Assembly: GCF_021513175.1 (NCBI RefSeq)
Contig: NZ_CP090953.1
Coordinates: 3,468,501-3,532,500 of the forward strand
DNA from: Sphingomonas sp. S2-65
Lineage (GTDB): Bacteria > Pseudomonadota > Alphaproteobacteria > Sphingomonadales > Sphingomonadaceae
Length of the DNA: 64,000 bases
Reading direction: 5' to 3'
A program made the position numbers and the translations under genes. Below are positions 42,700 to 50,893 of this stretch, in pieces (the first letter of the stretch is position 1; each line of letters begins with the position of its first letter). Under the pieces are notes generated by a model. It did no database searches, was not told where the DNA came from, and was given only the letters and a program-made list of their open reading frames with translations.

Positions 42700-44030
42700 A
42701 CGAACCGCGGAGCGCGGCCGGGTCGCCGCTGTTCCTGCGGGTTTTCGTGTTCATGCTGCTGTGCGTCGGCGTGGTCCAGCTGATGAACCTGATCCTGGTC
42801 GTGGCCGCGCAGACGCCCGAGCAGAAGCTGCATACGATCGGCCAGATTGCCGACGCCGTCCGGCAGGGGCCCGGAGAGCCCGACGCGCTCACCGTCGCCC
42901 CGGCTTCCAAGATACCCACGGTGCCGGCCAATCCCCGGGCCGAGCGGCTCGGGCTGGCGCTCAGCATGGTGCTGCAAGTCGATCCTTCGCGTGTGCGGTT
43001 CGACTTTCCACCGGGATTGCTGGCGCGCCGACCGGTGTACGAGAGCCGCAACCTGCCGCGCGCCTTGCCGTTCGCCGATTCAACCGCCGCCCGCGCGGTG
43101 TACGTGTTCGGCACCTTTCGTGTGTGGGTGCAGCGCACCGATGGGCGTTGGCTGCGCGTCGAGCCCGCCGGCGTGGTCGAGCCCTGGCGCTGGTTCGGCA
43201 TGCTGTGGCTGTTGATGTCAGTGCTGGCCGTCGCGCCCTTCGCCTGGGCGCTCGCCCACCGCATCGCCAAGCCATTCGGCGCGTTCGCCGCCGCGGCCGA
43301 GCGGCTTGGCCGCAATCCCCATACCGAGCCGCTGGCGCTGAGCGGGCCATCGGAGATCGCCGAGGCGGCCGCCGCCTTCAACCAGATGCAGGCGCGGTTG
43401 AACCGCTATGTCGATGATCGCACCACGGTGATCGGTGCGCTGGCGCACGACCTTCGCACGCCGCTGATGCGCATGGCGCTTCGCCTGGAGGCGGTGCCGG
43501 ATGGCGTCCGCAGCGCGTGTGAGAACGACATACGCGACATGCAGGCGCTGATCACCTCCACCCTGGCTTATGTGCGCGAGAGCGGCCAACCCGCGGCGCG
43601 CCGCCCGCTCGACCTGCGGTCGCTGGCCGAGACGGTGACCGATGACCTGAGCGACCGCGGCGAGCCTGTTACGCTCGCGCTCGGAGACCCTGTGGTGATC
43701 GAGGGCGACTCGGCGGCGCTCAAGGCGATGATCACCAATCTGGTTTCCAACGCGCTCAAATATGGCGGTTGCGCCGATGTCTCGCTCGAACGCCATAACG
43801 GCGAGGTGCGGGTGGAAGTGCGCGACCGCGGCCCCGGTATCCCGCCGGAAGACATCGATCATGTTTTCGAGCCGTTTTTTCGCGGGGAGCGGTCACGCAA
43901 CCGCGACACCGGGGGAATCGGGCTGGGCCTAGCCAGCGCGCGTGCGGTCGCCCGCGCGCATGGCGGCGACATCGTCGTGGAAAATGTCGAGACAGGGGGC
44001 CTTTGCGCACGCGTGACCTTGCCCGGCTGA
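42696..44030 (+). CDS. Sensor histidine kinase
   Basis: This is a 444-residue membrane kinase partnered with the regulator upstream. A first helix (LFLRVFVFMLLCVGVVQLMNLILVV) and a second near residues 167-187 (MLWLLMSVLAVAPFAWALA) enclose a periplasmic sensor of about 135 residues. A HAMP domain follows, then the phospho-acceptor His in IGALAHDLRTPLMRM (about 251), and the ATPase with NLVSNALKYGG, DRGPGIPPEDI and GIGLGLASARAVARAHGG. All catalytic boxes are intact. The start is a GTG overlapping the regulator stop by four bases. The signal is not deducible. Confidence 0.95.
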   Translation: MNEPRSAAGSPLFLRVFVFMLLCVGVVQLMNLILVVAAQTPEQKLHTIGQIADAVRQGPGEPDALTVAPASKIPTVPANPRAERLGLALSMVLQVDPSRVRFDFPPGLLARRPVYESRNLPRALPFADSTAARAVYVFGTFRVWVQRTDGRWLRVEPAGVVEPWRWFGMLWLLMSVLAVAPFAWALAHRIAKPFGAFAAAAERLGRNPHTEPLALSGPSEIAEAAAAFNQMQARLNRYVDDRTTVIGALAHDLRTPLMRMALRLEAVPDGVRSACENDIRDMQALITSTLAYVRESGQPAARRPLDLRSLAETVTDDLSDRGEPVTLALGDPVVIEGDSAALKAMITNLVSNALKYGGCADVSLERHNGEVRVEVRDRGPGIPPEDIDHVFEPFFRGERSRNRDTGGIGLGLASARAVARAHGGDIVVENVETGGLCARVTLPG

Positions 44031-44073
44031 CCGATAGCCGCGACAAGCGTCGGCAACGAGAAGAGGAGAGGAT

Positions 44074-45078
44074 GTGCAACTGACGCGTCGGGCCTGCCTT
44101 GCAGCGGCCGCAGCCATTCCGGTGGCAACCCGGGCCGCGGCGTTCGCTGCGCCGGCAGTACAGCGCTTCGATCCCGAACTCGACCGCATCGTGTCGGTCG
44201 ACGCCAAGCTCGAGGTGATCGCGAGCGGTTATCGCTGGACGGAGGGCCCCGCCTGGGTGCGCGACGGCGACTATCTGCTGTTCTCCGATGTGCCGGCGAA
44301 TGTCGTGCATCGCTGGAGTCGCGCAAGCGGGGCGTCGCCCTTCCTGTCGCCCTCGGGATTGGCCGGGCCGATCCCGGCGTCGATCCGCGAGGCCGGTTCG
44401 AACGGCCTGGTGATCGACGGACGAGGACGGCTTGTGATGGCCGACAGCGGCACCCGCGCGATCGCGCGCGTCGACCTGAAGACCAAGCGCAAGACGATCC
44501 TGGCCGACCGCTATCAAGGCAAGCGGTTCAACAGCTGCAACGACCTGGTGATCGCGCGCTCGGGGGCGATCTATTTCACCGATCCGCCTTATGGGCTGAC
44601 CGAAGGGGATGCTTCGCCGCTCAAGGAGATGAAGGCGAACGGCGTGTATCGGCTGAACCCTGACGGTAGCGTCGTGCAGATCGACGGCAGCCTGACGCGG
44701 CCCAATGGCGTCGGCCTCTCGCCCGACCAGCGCACGCTTTACATTGCGCAGTCCGATGAGCAGCACCCGGTGATCCTGGCATATGCTCTCGACCCCGCGG
44801 GCCTGCCGCAGGGTTCGCGCGTGCTCGCGGATTTCCGAAGCGGTGTGGACGCGAAGCTCCCGGGGCTCCCCGACGGCATGAAGGTGGGGGCAAGCGGCCA
44901 CCTGTTCGCCAGCGGGCCTGGCGGCATCCATATCCTGGCGCCGGACGGGCGCCGGCTGGGGCTGATCTCGACCGGCAAGGCGATCGCCAATTGCTGCTTC
45001 GGCGAGGATGGCCGGACGCTGTTCCTGACCTCGAGCGACAGCGTGGCGCGCATCAGGCTGAACATCTCGGGCTGGTGA
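44074..45078 (+). CDS. SMP-30/gluconolactonase-like protein, Tat-exported
   Basis: This is a 334-residue six-bladed beta-propeller of the SMP-30/gluconolactonase family, which hydrolyses sugar lactones. The N-terminus LTRRACLAAAAAIPVA carries a twin-arginine signal. Metal-binding residues are in WTEGPAWVRDGDYLLFSD (Glu), SCNDLVIARSGAIYFTDPPYG (Asn, Asp) and a later Asp in PNGVGLSPDQRTLYIAQ. The start is GTG 44074 with a strong GAGGAGAGG before it. It follows the two-component pair by 43 bases and might be in the same transcript. Confidence 0.9.
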   Translation: MQLTRRACLAAAAAIPVATRAAAFAAPAVQRFDPELDRIVSVDAKLEVIASGYRWTEGPAWVRDGDYLLFSDVPANVVHRWSRASGASPFLSPSGLAGPIPASIREAGSNGLVIDGRGRLVMADSGTRAIARVDLKTKRKTILADRYQGKRFNSCNDLVIARSGAIYFTDPPYGLTEGDASPLKEMKANGVYRLNPDGSVVQIDGSLTRPNGVGLSPDQRTLYIAQSDEQHPVILAYALDPAGLPQGSRVLADFRSGVDAKLPGLPDGMKVGASGHLFASGPGGIHILAPDGRRLGLISTGKAIANCCFGEDGRTLFLTSSDSVARIRLNISGW

Positions 45079-45148
45079 GTGAAGATCCGCAGTGGGGCAG
45101 GGGATCGCACCGGTTCCTTTCCCGCACGCGGCATCCTAGATCGGTGGC

Positions 45149-45895
45149 ATGCCTGAGCCCGAGCCTATCCCCGCCGCCACTCTCATCGTGATGCGCGAGG
45201 GGCGATCAGGCCCGCCCGAGATATTGATGGTCGAGCGAGCGCGCGCGATGGTCTTTGCGGGCGGCGCGCTGGTGTTTCCGGGCGGGCGCGTGGACCCGGC
45301 GGATCGTGCCGCCGCCGCGCTGCTCAAGGGTGACGCGGAGGACATGGCCGCGCGGATCGCGGCGATCCGCGAAACGCTGGAGGAAGCGGGGATCATCGTC
45401 GGGCTGGACCTTGGTCTCGGCGCCGCGTCGCCAGTGCGCGAGCGGCTTCATGCCGGGGAAGGGCTGAGCGGACTTCTAAAGGAACATGACGGCGCGTTGC
45501 GCTTGGACGCGCTGGTGGCGTTCGCGCGGTGGCTGCCGCAGGGGGTTCCGCACCGCATCTTCGACACGCGCTTCTATCTCGCCCGCGCGCCCGAGGGCGT
45601 CGAGCCGATGGTCGATGGCAGCGAGAATGTTCGCGCCTTTTGGGCCACCGCGCGTGAGGTGCTTGCCGCGGCGGACGCCGGCGAGGCGATGCTGATCTTT
45701 CCGACCCGGCGAAACCTGGAACGGCTGGCGACATTCGCTTCGTATGATGACGCCGTCGCTAGCGCCCAGGCCCACCCGGTCCGCACCATCACGCCCTGGA
45801 TCGAGACGCGCGATGATGGCGATTATCTCTGCATTCCCGATGACGCGGGCTATCCCATGACCGCCGAGCGGCTCGACCAGGCGGTTCGTGCATGA
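45149..45895 (+). CDS. Nudix hydrolase, NUDT7/19-like
   Basis: This is a 248-residue Nudix protein. The box starts with VFPGGRVDPADRA and ends with AAIRETLEEAGIIVG, with an insert of about 20 residues between the two halves. That insert and the larger size are typical of the coenzyme A and acyl-CoA diphosphatase-like group rather than small MutT enzymes. Metal-binding Glu residues of RETLEEAG are present. Its stop overlaps the extensin-like gene (ATGA). The substrate is unproven. Confidence 0.88.
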   Translation: MPEPEPIPAATLIVMREGRSGPPEILMVERARAMVFAGGALVFPGGRVDPADRAAAALLKGDAEDMAARIAAIRETLEEAGIIVGLDLGLGAASPVRERLHAGEGLSGLLKEHDGALRLDALVAFARWLPQGVPHRIFDTRFYLARAPEGVEPMVDGSENVRAFWATAREVLAAADAGEAMLIFPTRRNLERLATFASYDDAVASAQAHPVRTITPWIETRDDGDYLCIPDDAGYPMTAERLDQAVRA

Positions 45896-46623
45896 AAGCG
45901 GTGCGCCGGCTGCTGCGCGTGCTGGTCACGCTCGCCGTGCTGCTGGGCATCGCCTTTGCGTTGTACGCCGTCCTGCGCAATCGACCGCAGGATGTGCCCT
46001 GGACCAGGCTCGACCTGAGCGAGCCGATCGGCGCGTTTACCGGACGCAAGCTGGCGGGACTTGCCGGCCATTCGGGGGAATGCCGGGCGCTGCTGCATGC
46101 CGCCGGGGTGCGTTATACCCGGTTGCCGGCGGTGCGTTCGGGGAAACGCTGCGGCTATGACGATGCGGTGCGCTTCCAGACCGGTGGCGCCCAGACGATC
46201 GACTATAGTCCGGCGCGGCTTGGCACGTCCTGCCCGGTGGCCGCTGGGCTCGCGAAATGGGAATGGGACGTCGTCCAGCCAGCGGCGCAGCGGCTGTTCG
46301 GCGCGCGGGTCGAGACGATCGAGCATTTCGGCAGCTATTCGTGCCGCCGCATCTATGGCCGCAGCGCGGGCGACTGGAGCGAGCACGCCACCGCCAACGC
46401 GGTCGACATCGCCGCGTTCAGGCTGTCCGACGGTACTCGCATCAGCGTGGTGAAGGACTGGGCGAAGGGCGGCGACAAAGCCGCGTTCCTGCGCGAGGTG
46501 CGTACCGGCGGATGCAAGCTGTTCGCGACGGTGCTCTCGCCCGACTATAATGCCGCGCACCGCGATCACTTTCACCTGGATCAAGCCAGCCGAGGCGAGA
46601 TGGGCTGGCGGGTGTGCCGCTGA
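45892..46623 (+). CDS. Extensin-like C-terminal domain protein
   Basis: This is a 243-residue protein with one N-terminal membrane anchor (VLVTLAVLLGIAFALYAVL), so most of it faces the periplasm. The domain contains GVRYTRLPAV, CGYDDAVRF, HFGSYSCRRIYGRSAGDWSEHATANAVDIAAFRL and HRDHFHLDQAS. The SEHATANAVD and DHFHLD motifs are those of the extensin-like_C family, whose His/Asp layout resembles that of D-Ala-D-Ala carboxypeptidase/LAS metallopeptidases. A role in cell-wall peptide cleavage is an inference. Four Cys residues may form disulfides. Confidence 0.88.
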   Translation: MKAVRRLLRVLVTLAVLLGIAFALYAVLRNRPQDVPWTRLDLSEPIGAFTGRKLAGLAGHSGECRALLHAAGVRYTRLPAVRSGKRCGYDDAVRFQTGGAQTIDYSPARLGTSCPVAAGLAKWEWDVVQPAAQRLFGARVETIEHFGSYSCRRIYGRSAGDWSEHATANAVDIAAFRLSDGTRISVVKDWAKGGDKAAFLREVRTGGCKLFATVLSPDYNAAHRDHFHLDQASRGEMGWRVCR

Positions 46624-46659
46624 TCCCGTCCGCCGCCGCCGCGGGGAGGGGCGTGCGGG

Positions 46660-47211
46660 TCAGTTCGGCAGCGCGGCGGCGCTTACCTTTTCCACCCATT
46701 GCGGAAAGAAGGCCGGCTGGCGGTTCGACCAGCCCGAAGCGGTGGCCGCGGCTTCGCTGATCGACTGGAGCAGCTTGCGGCGCAGGTCCGGGTGCAGGCT
46801 CGGCAACGCAGCCGCGGCGCAGAAGGCGGAAGGGAGCCATGGCCGCACTTCGGCGCCGATCAACCGTTCGTACAGGAAGCGATAGGCCGAGAAGGTGGTG
46901 ATCCTGCCCTGGCCCAGATCAAAGGCGGTGAGCATCGCCAGGGGCGCGAGGAACGGTTCCACCGAACTCAAGTCGGGCTCCTCGGGAAGCATCGCGCGCA
47001 CGTCGTGCAGGCGTTCATAGATGCGCGCCTGGGCGCGGATGCTCGCCGCCTCGACAATGTCGCGCGACCAGAGGTCCATCGCATCCTGACGCTCGAGCCC
47101 GATATCGAGCGAGCGGCGGATATAGCGCTGCGTGGCAGCGCTGAACCCTGCGAATTCCTTCATCTCGGCCAGCGTCATCGCGCCCTGCGCCGGCTTCATT
47201 CTGGATGCCAT
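46660..47211 (-). CDS. Hypothetical helical protein
   Basis: This is a 183-residue protein, predicted mainly helical. It begins ASRMKPAQGAMTLAEMKEF and includes FSAATQRYIRRSLDIGLERQDAMDLWSRDIVEAASIRA and a Leu/Ala-rich middle. No signal, membrane segment or known motif is evident. The ATG at 47211 is chosen because the longer frame upstream reads through an intergenic hairpin. It is convergent with the extensin-like gene. Function unknown. Confidence 0.65.
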   Translation of the reverse strand: MASRMKPAQGAMTLAEMKEFAGFSAATQRYIRRSLDIGLERQDAMDLWSRDIVEAASIRAQARIYERLHDVRAMLPEEPDLSSVEPFLAPLAMLTAFDLGQGRITTFSAYRFLYERLIGAEVRPWLPSAFCAAAALPSLHPDLRRKLLQSISEAAATASGWSNRQPAFFPQWVEKVSAAALPN

Positions 47212-47333
47212 CGTCCTAAACTCCCACCCGCTCGAGTCCCTCTGCCACGAACATCCTGCGCCGGTTTGGTTAACCGGATGCTTAAGCGCCCGTTGGTTCC
47301 CGTTCACGATAGGAACCCAGAAGCTGCTGCACC

Positions 47334-47412
47334 GCAACATTGCTTGCGACGAAGCGAATAGCGACGACACGAATATGTCGTCGCAGCGTCGCTTTTGAGC
47401 AACATTGCTGCG
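47334..47412. promoter_or_regulatory. Hairpin flanked by direct repeats in a 382-base intergenic region
   Basis: GCAACATTGCT occurs at 47334-47344 and again at 47399-47409. Between them is a perfect nine-base-pair hairpin, GCGACGACA/TGTCGTCGC at 47361-47384. This lies in the divergent region between the helical protein and the CHAP gene. The rest of the gap (to 47593) has GGGGTATACCCCC at about 47527 and TATGAT at about 47542 that may belong to the CHAP promoter. Confidence 0.45.
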
Positions 47413-47593
47413 TCCCGCCATTCCGGGAAAGCGCGGAGCAGCGAAAGGCACGCTACCTACGGGCTTCTACAGGGTTCCGTCGGCTCATCGGCTCGCCCCC
47501 ACGCTTCGTCCGATCGGTGCGCCGCAGGGGTATACCCCCGTCCTATGATCTGTGTAGCAACACTCCAACAACGCTTCCTGACCGGGGGGTCAC

Positions 47594-48166
47594 ATGAATT
47601 TCCGAATTTTTGCAGCGCGTTTCGCGCTGACGGCGGCTTGCGCCCTGATGACTGTGATCCCGGCCCAGGCGAAGGGCGGTATCCTCCAATGCGTGCCCTT
47701 CGCTCGCCAGGTGTCCGGCGTCGACATCCGCGGCAATGCCTGGACCTGGTGGAGCCAGGCTGCCGGCCGCTATGCCCGCGGCAACGCACCCAAGGCAGGC
47801 GCGGTGATGTCCTTCCAGAAGACCGGCAAGATGCCGTTCGGCCATGTCGCGATGGTATCCAAGGTCGTGAGCGACCGTGAGGTCCTGCTGACCCACGCCA
47901 ACTGGTCGACCCGCGGCGGGATCGAGCGCAACGTGCGGGCGATCGATGTGTCGGCGGCGGGCGACTGGAGCCAGGTTCGCGTGTGGTTCGCATCGGTCGG
48001 TGGGCTCGGCACCTCGAGCTATCCGGTCAACGGCTTCATCTATGCCAACGGCGCGCCGCAGAGCGACCTTCCGGCGACTGAGATCGCCAAGAAGTCCGAC
48101 CGGGTGCAGGTAGCTTCGCTCGACCTCGACCTCAGCGATCTGACCGCCAACGGCGTCGCTAACTGA
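47594..48166 (+). CDS. CHAP-domain peptidoglycan hydrolase
   Basis: This is a 190-residue exported protein. The signal peptide (FALTAACALMTVIPAQA) precedes a CHAP domain with the nucleophile Cys in LQCVPFARQVSG (about 33), the catalytic His in PFGHVAMVSKVV and a following acidic/Asn residue in LLTHANW. It would cleave amide bonds in peptidoglycan, for separation or remodelling. The C-terminal 50 residues are an extra tail without known motif. The gene lies near another likely murein-acting protein (extensin-like). Confidence 0.9.
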   Translation: MNFRIFAARFALTAACALMTVIPAQAKGGILQCVPFARQVSGVDIRGNAWTWWSQAAGRYARGNAPKAGAVMSFQKTGKMPFGHVAMVSKVVSDREVLLTHANWSTRGGIERNVRAIDVSAAGDWSQVRVWFASVGGLGTSSYPVNGFIYANGAPQSDLPATEIAKKSDRVQVASLDLDLSDLTANGVAN

Positions 48167-48173
48167 GCGGGGA

Positions 48174-48659
48174 TCAGGCCGGCGACGGCCTGAACGTCAT
48201 CGCCACGCCATTCATGCAATAGCGCTTGCCGGTCGGGCGCGGGCCGTCGTCGAAGACGTGGCCGAGATGCCCGCCGCAGCGCCGGCACTGCACTTCGGTG
48301 CGCAGCATCCCCAGCGTCCGGTCGCTCCTGGTCACCACGGCATTGCCGAGCGGCTGGTAGAAGCTGGGCCAGCCGGTGCCGCTTTCGAACTTGGTTTTCG
48401 ACGCGAACAGCGGCAGGCCGCAGCCGGCACAGGCAAAGGTGCCGGCCCGGTGTTCCTTGTTGAGCGCGCTCGAATAAGGCCGCTCGGTCCCTTCATTGCG
48501 CAGCACGTTGTAAGCGGCGGGCGACAGCCGCTTGCGCCATTCGGCATTGCTGAGCGTGAACGGGAAACGCTGCGCCGCTTCCGCGGGCGCACCGCCACAG
48601 GCTGCGGTTAGCGCACCGAGGGTGGTGGCGGCGAGGAAGGTGCGGCGGTTGGTCTGCAT
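48174..48659 (-). CDS. msrB: Methionine sulfoxide reductase B, Tat-exported
   Basis: This is a 161-residue reductase of methionine-R-sulfoxide. The N-terminus NRRTFLAATTLGALTAACGG is a twin-arginine signal, so the enzyme acts in the periplasm, perhaps as a lipoprotein given the Cys. The zinc Cys pairs are CAGC (about 76-79) and CRRC (about 125-128); the catalytic Cys is in RYCMNGVAM. SGTGWPSFYQP is a family signature. There is no msrA nearby. An exported MsrB implies a source of electrons outside the cytosol that is not visible in this window. Confidence 0.92.
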   Translation of the reverse strand: MQTNRRTFLAATTLGALTAACGGAPAEAAQRFPFTLSNAEWRKRLSPAAYNVLRNEGTERPYSSALNKEHRAGTFACAGCGLPLFASKTKFESGTGWPSFYQPLGNAVVTRSDRTLGMLRTEVQCRRCGGHLGHVFDDGPRPTGKRYCMNGVAMTFRPSPA

Positions 48660-48692
48660 GCACGCGAATGTGGGGGCTTGCCGAGCGATTCC

Positions 48693-48715
48693 AATCCTCC
48701 CGCCCGGGGGGGGAT
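48693..48715. repeat. Fragment of a type A repeat
   Basis: AATCCTCCCGCCCGGGGGGGAT is a single short hairpin related to the outer arms of the type A elements. It ends at the stop of the ABC permease gene. Confidence 0.5.
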
Positions 48716-49935
48716 CAGCGCGCGCTCGCCGCCTTGCGCCGCTTCGGCCCGCCTGACTTCAGCACGCCGCGGCGGAACAGGCGGGCGGCTACCGTCACGG
48801 TGATGCCGACCCACAATGCCTGCCAGGCAAGCGCCAGAAGGTGCGGCCACAGCTCGGGCGAATTCGCGGCGCGCGCGGCCATCGCCAGCGGCGAACTGAA
48901 CGGGAATATCTCGGCCAAGGTCGCGATCCAGCTGTCCGAATGCCCCGCGGCATAAGAAGCGAGTCCCAGCATGCCGAACTGGAACACGGTGATCGGCAGC
49001 GACAGCATCTGGATCTCGCGCTGGGTGCCGGCGAGCGCGCCCATGCCTAGGAACACCGCGCTCTGGAGCATATACGCCATGGTGAAATAAGCGACGAACA
49101 GCAACGCGAACACTGGCCCGACGGCAGTGCCGATCTCGCCCACATCCGCCGCGATACCGTCGGGCAGGAAGCGGGGAATGTTGGCGACCAGCGTTCCCCA
49201 GAAGCACACGAACAGCAGCGCCGATCCGAACGCGCCGATCAGCTTGCCGAAGAACACGCTTTCCAGCGGCACCGCCGCGGCGAGCACTTCGATGACCTTG
49301 TTCGAGCGCTCCTCGGCCATCGCGCCGACGACCTGTCCGGACAGCATCAGCGTGAGAAAGAAGATGCCGAAAGCGGCGAAATAGGCGGCCTGGCTCCGGC
49401 CGGTCGACGTCAGCTTGCCACGCTGCACGACCTCTACCTGCGCGCGGCTGAGTGGCGCGATCCCGACCCGCTCCGCCCGCGCCACTTGTTCCGCCACCTG
49501 TTCCAGATAGCTGGTTTCCACCCCGGCGGAGGGTGCGCGCAGGATATGGGGTCGCGCGAACGGGCCATAGAGCACGGCGGCGACGTCGACGCGGTCGCTG
49601 GCGAACAGCTTGCGGGCCTGAGCGGCGGGGTCGCCGGCGGGCATGTCGATGCGTAGCTCGGGTCGGGCCGAGAGATCGGAGAAAACGGCGCGCAAACGGC
49701 GATCGACCGCCTGCACCACCCGCGCCTGCTGGGGGCCCGCGATCACAACGATGCGCTGCTTGGCGTCGCCGCCGGTGGCCGCGGTGGTGGCGCTCAGGCT
49801 GCCGATCACGCCGAAGCCGATCATCAGCAGCGGGCTGAGCAGGAACAACAGGAAGGTCGGAGTCAGCACAGTGGCAGTGAAGTCGCGGCGGGCGACGGTC
49901 AGCGCCTGGCGCGCGGCATGCCGGAAACGGGTCAC
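48715..49935 (-). CDS. ABC-2 type permease (NatB-like)
   Basis: This is a 406-residue exporter permease. One helix near the N-terminus (TPTFLLFLLSPLLMIGFGVIG) is followed by a periplasmic domain of about 160 residues and then five helices in the C-terminal half. The layout and the line GQVVGAMAEERSNKVIEVLAAAVPLESVFFGKLIGAF match the NatB/ABC-2 permease family. The start is a GTG overlapping the ATPase stop by four bases. Substrate is unknown; NatAB exports sodium in Bacillus, but other members export drugs or peptides. Confidence 0.9.
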   Translation of the reverse strand: MTRFRHAARQALTVARRDFTATVLTPTFLLFLLSPLLMIGFGVIGSLSATTAATGGDAKQRIVVIAGPQQARVVQAVDRRLRAVFSDLSARPELRIDMPAGDPAAQARKLFASDRVDVAAVLYGPFARPHILRAPSAGVETSYLEQVAEQVARAERVGIAPLSRAQVEVVQRGKLTSTGRSQAAYFAAFGIFFLTLMLSGQVVGAMAEERSNKVIEVLAAAVPLESVFFGKLIGAFGSALLFVCFWGTLVANIPRFLPDGIAADVGEIGTAVGPVFALLFVAYFTMAYMLQSAVFLGMGALAGTQREIQMLSLPITVFQFGMLGLASYAAGHSDSWIATLAEIFPFSSPLAMAARAANSPELWPHLLALAWQALWVGITVTVAARLFRRGVLKSGGPKRRKAASAR

Positions 49936-50852
49936 GCGGCGGTCTCCTTCAGCGCGTCGCGCCCGACGATGCGGACGAACGCGTCGTGCAGGCTGGGGCG
50001 TTCGATCGACAGTCCCGAAATGCCATGGCCCGCTTCGATCAAGCGGACGAGCAGTGCCTCGACGCCCTCGGTGGGCATGGTGAAGCGCCAGCCTTCGCCG
50101 TCGCGCTCGGCATCGGACGGCAGCAGCGCGCGGGCGCTCTCCGGATGATGATGCGGCGTGTACTGGACCTTGAAGGGCAGGGTGGCGCGCGCCTCGTTCA
50201 CCGTGCCTTCGAACTGCACCTTGCCGCCGGCGATGATCGACAGCCGGTCGCACAACCGCTCGGCATGCGCCATCACGTGAGTCGAGAAGAGGATGGTCGC
50301 GCCCCGCGCCTGCTGGGCGCGGATCAGCGCCTCAAGCCGCTCCTGGTTGACCGGGTCCAGCCCGGAAAACGGCTCGTCGAGCACCAGCAGCGCAGGCTCG
50401 TGCACCACCGAGCCGAGCAGCTGGACCAGCTGGGCCATGCCCTTGGACAGCTTGCGGATCTTGTCGTCGGCGGCGTGGCCGAGCCCGGCCGCGTCGAGCA
50501 GCTCCACCGCGCGCTTGCGGCCGGTCTTCCACGGCAGCCCGCGCAGCGCGCCCATGAACGCGATCGCCTCACGGCACTTCATGTTGGGGTAGAGCCCGCG
50601 TTCCTCGGGCAGATAGCCGACCTGGTCGCTCGCGTCGCGCGGGCGGTGGTGGCCGAGCAGCATGCGCTCGCCCTCGTCGGGCTCGATGATGCCGAGCAGC
50701 ATGCGCAGCGTCGTGGTCTTGCCCGCGCCATTGGGACCGAGCACGCCATAGATCAGTCCCTCGGGAACGGCGATACTTACCCCGTCGACGGCGCGCCGGT
50801 CGCCGAAGCGCTTGACGAGGTTGGCGGCGCTTACCGCCGGTCCGCTGCTCAA
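49932..50852 (-). CDS. ABC transporter ATP-binding protein (NatA-like)
   Basis: This is a 306-residue ATPase partner of the permease. It has the Walker A GPNGAGKTTT, Q-loop in VGYLPEERGLY, the signature KLSKGMAQLVQLLGS (a variant of LSGGQ), Walker B LLVLDEPFSGLDP and the H-loop FSTHVM. A C-terminal extension of about 80 residues is typical of the NatA type. The TTG at 50852, preceded by GGGGGA, is preferred; an earlier frame start would overlap the divergent queG gene. The two genes form a translationally coupled exporter operon. Confidence 0.92.
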   Translation of the reverse strand: MSSGPAVSAANLVKRFGDRRAVDGVSIAVPEGLIYGVLGPNGAGKTTTLRMLLGIIEPDEGERMLLGHHRPRDASDQVGYLPEERGLYPNMKCREAIAFMGALRGLPWKTGRKRAVELLDAAGLGHAADDKIRKLSKGMAQLVQLLGSVVHEPALLVLDEPFSGLDPVNQERLEALIRAQQARGATILFSTHVMAHAERLCDRLSIIAGGKVQFEGTVNEARATLPFKVQYTPHHHPESARALLPSDAERDGEGWRFTMPTEGVEALLVRLIEAGHGISGLSIERPSLHDAFVRIVGRDALKETAA

Positions 50853-50893
50853 AATGGGTCCCCCGTGACGAGCGTTCGTGGTAGCGGGTCGGC

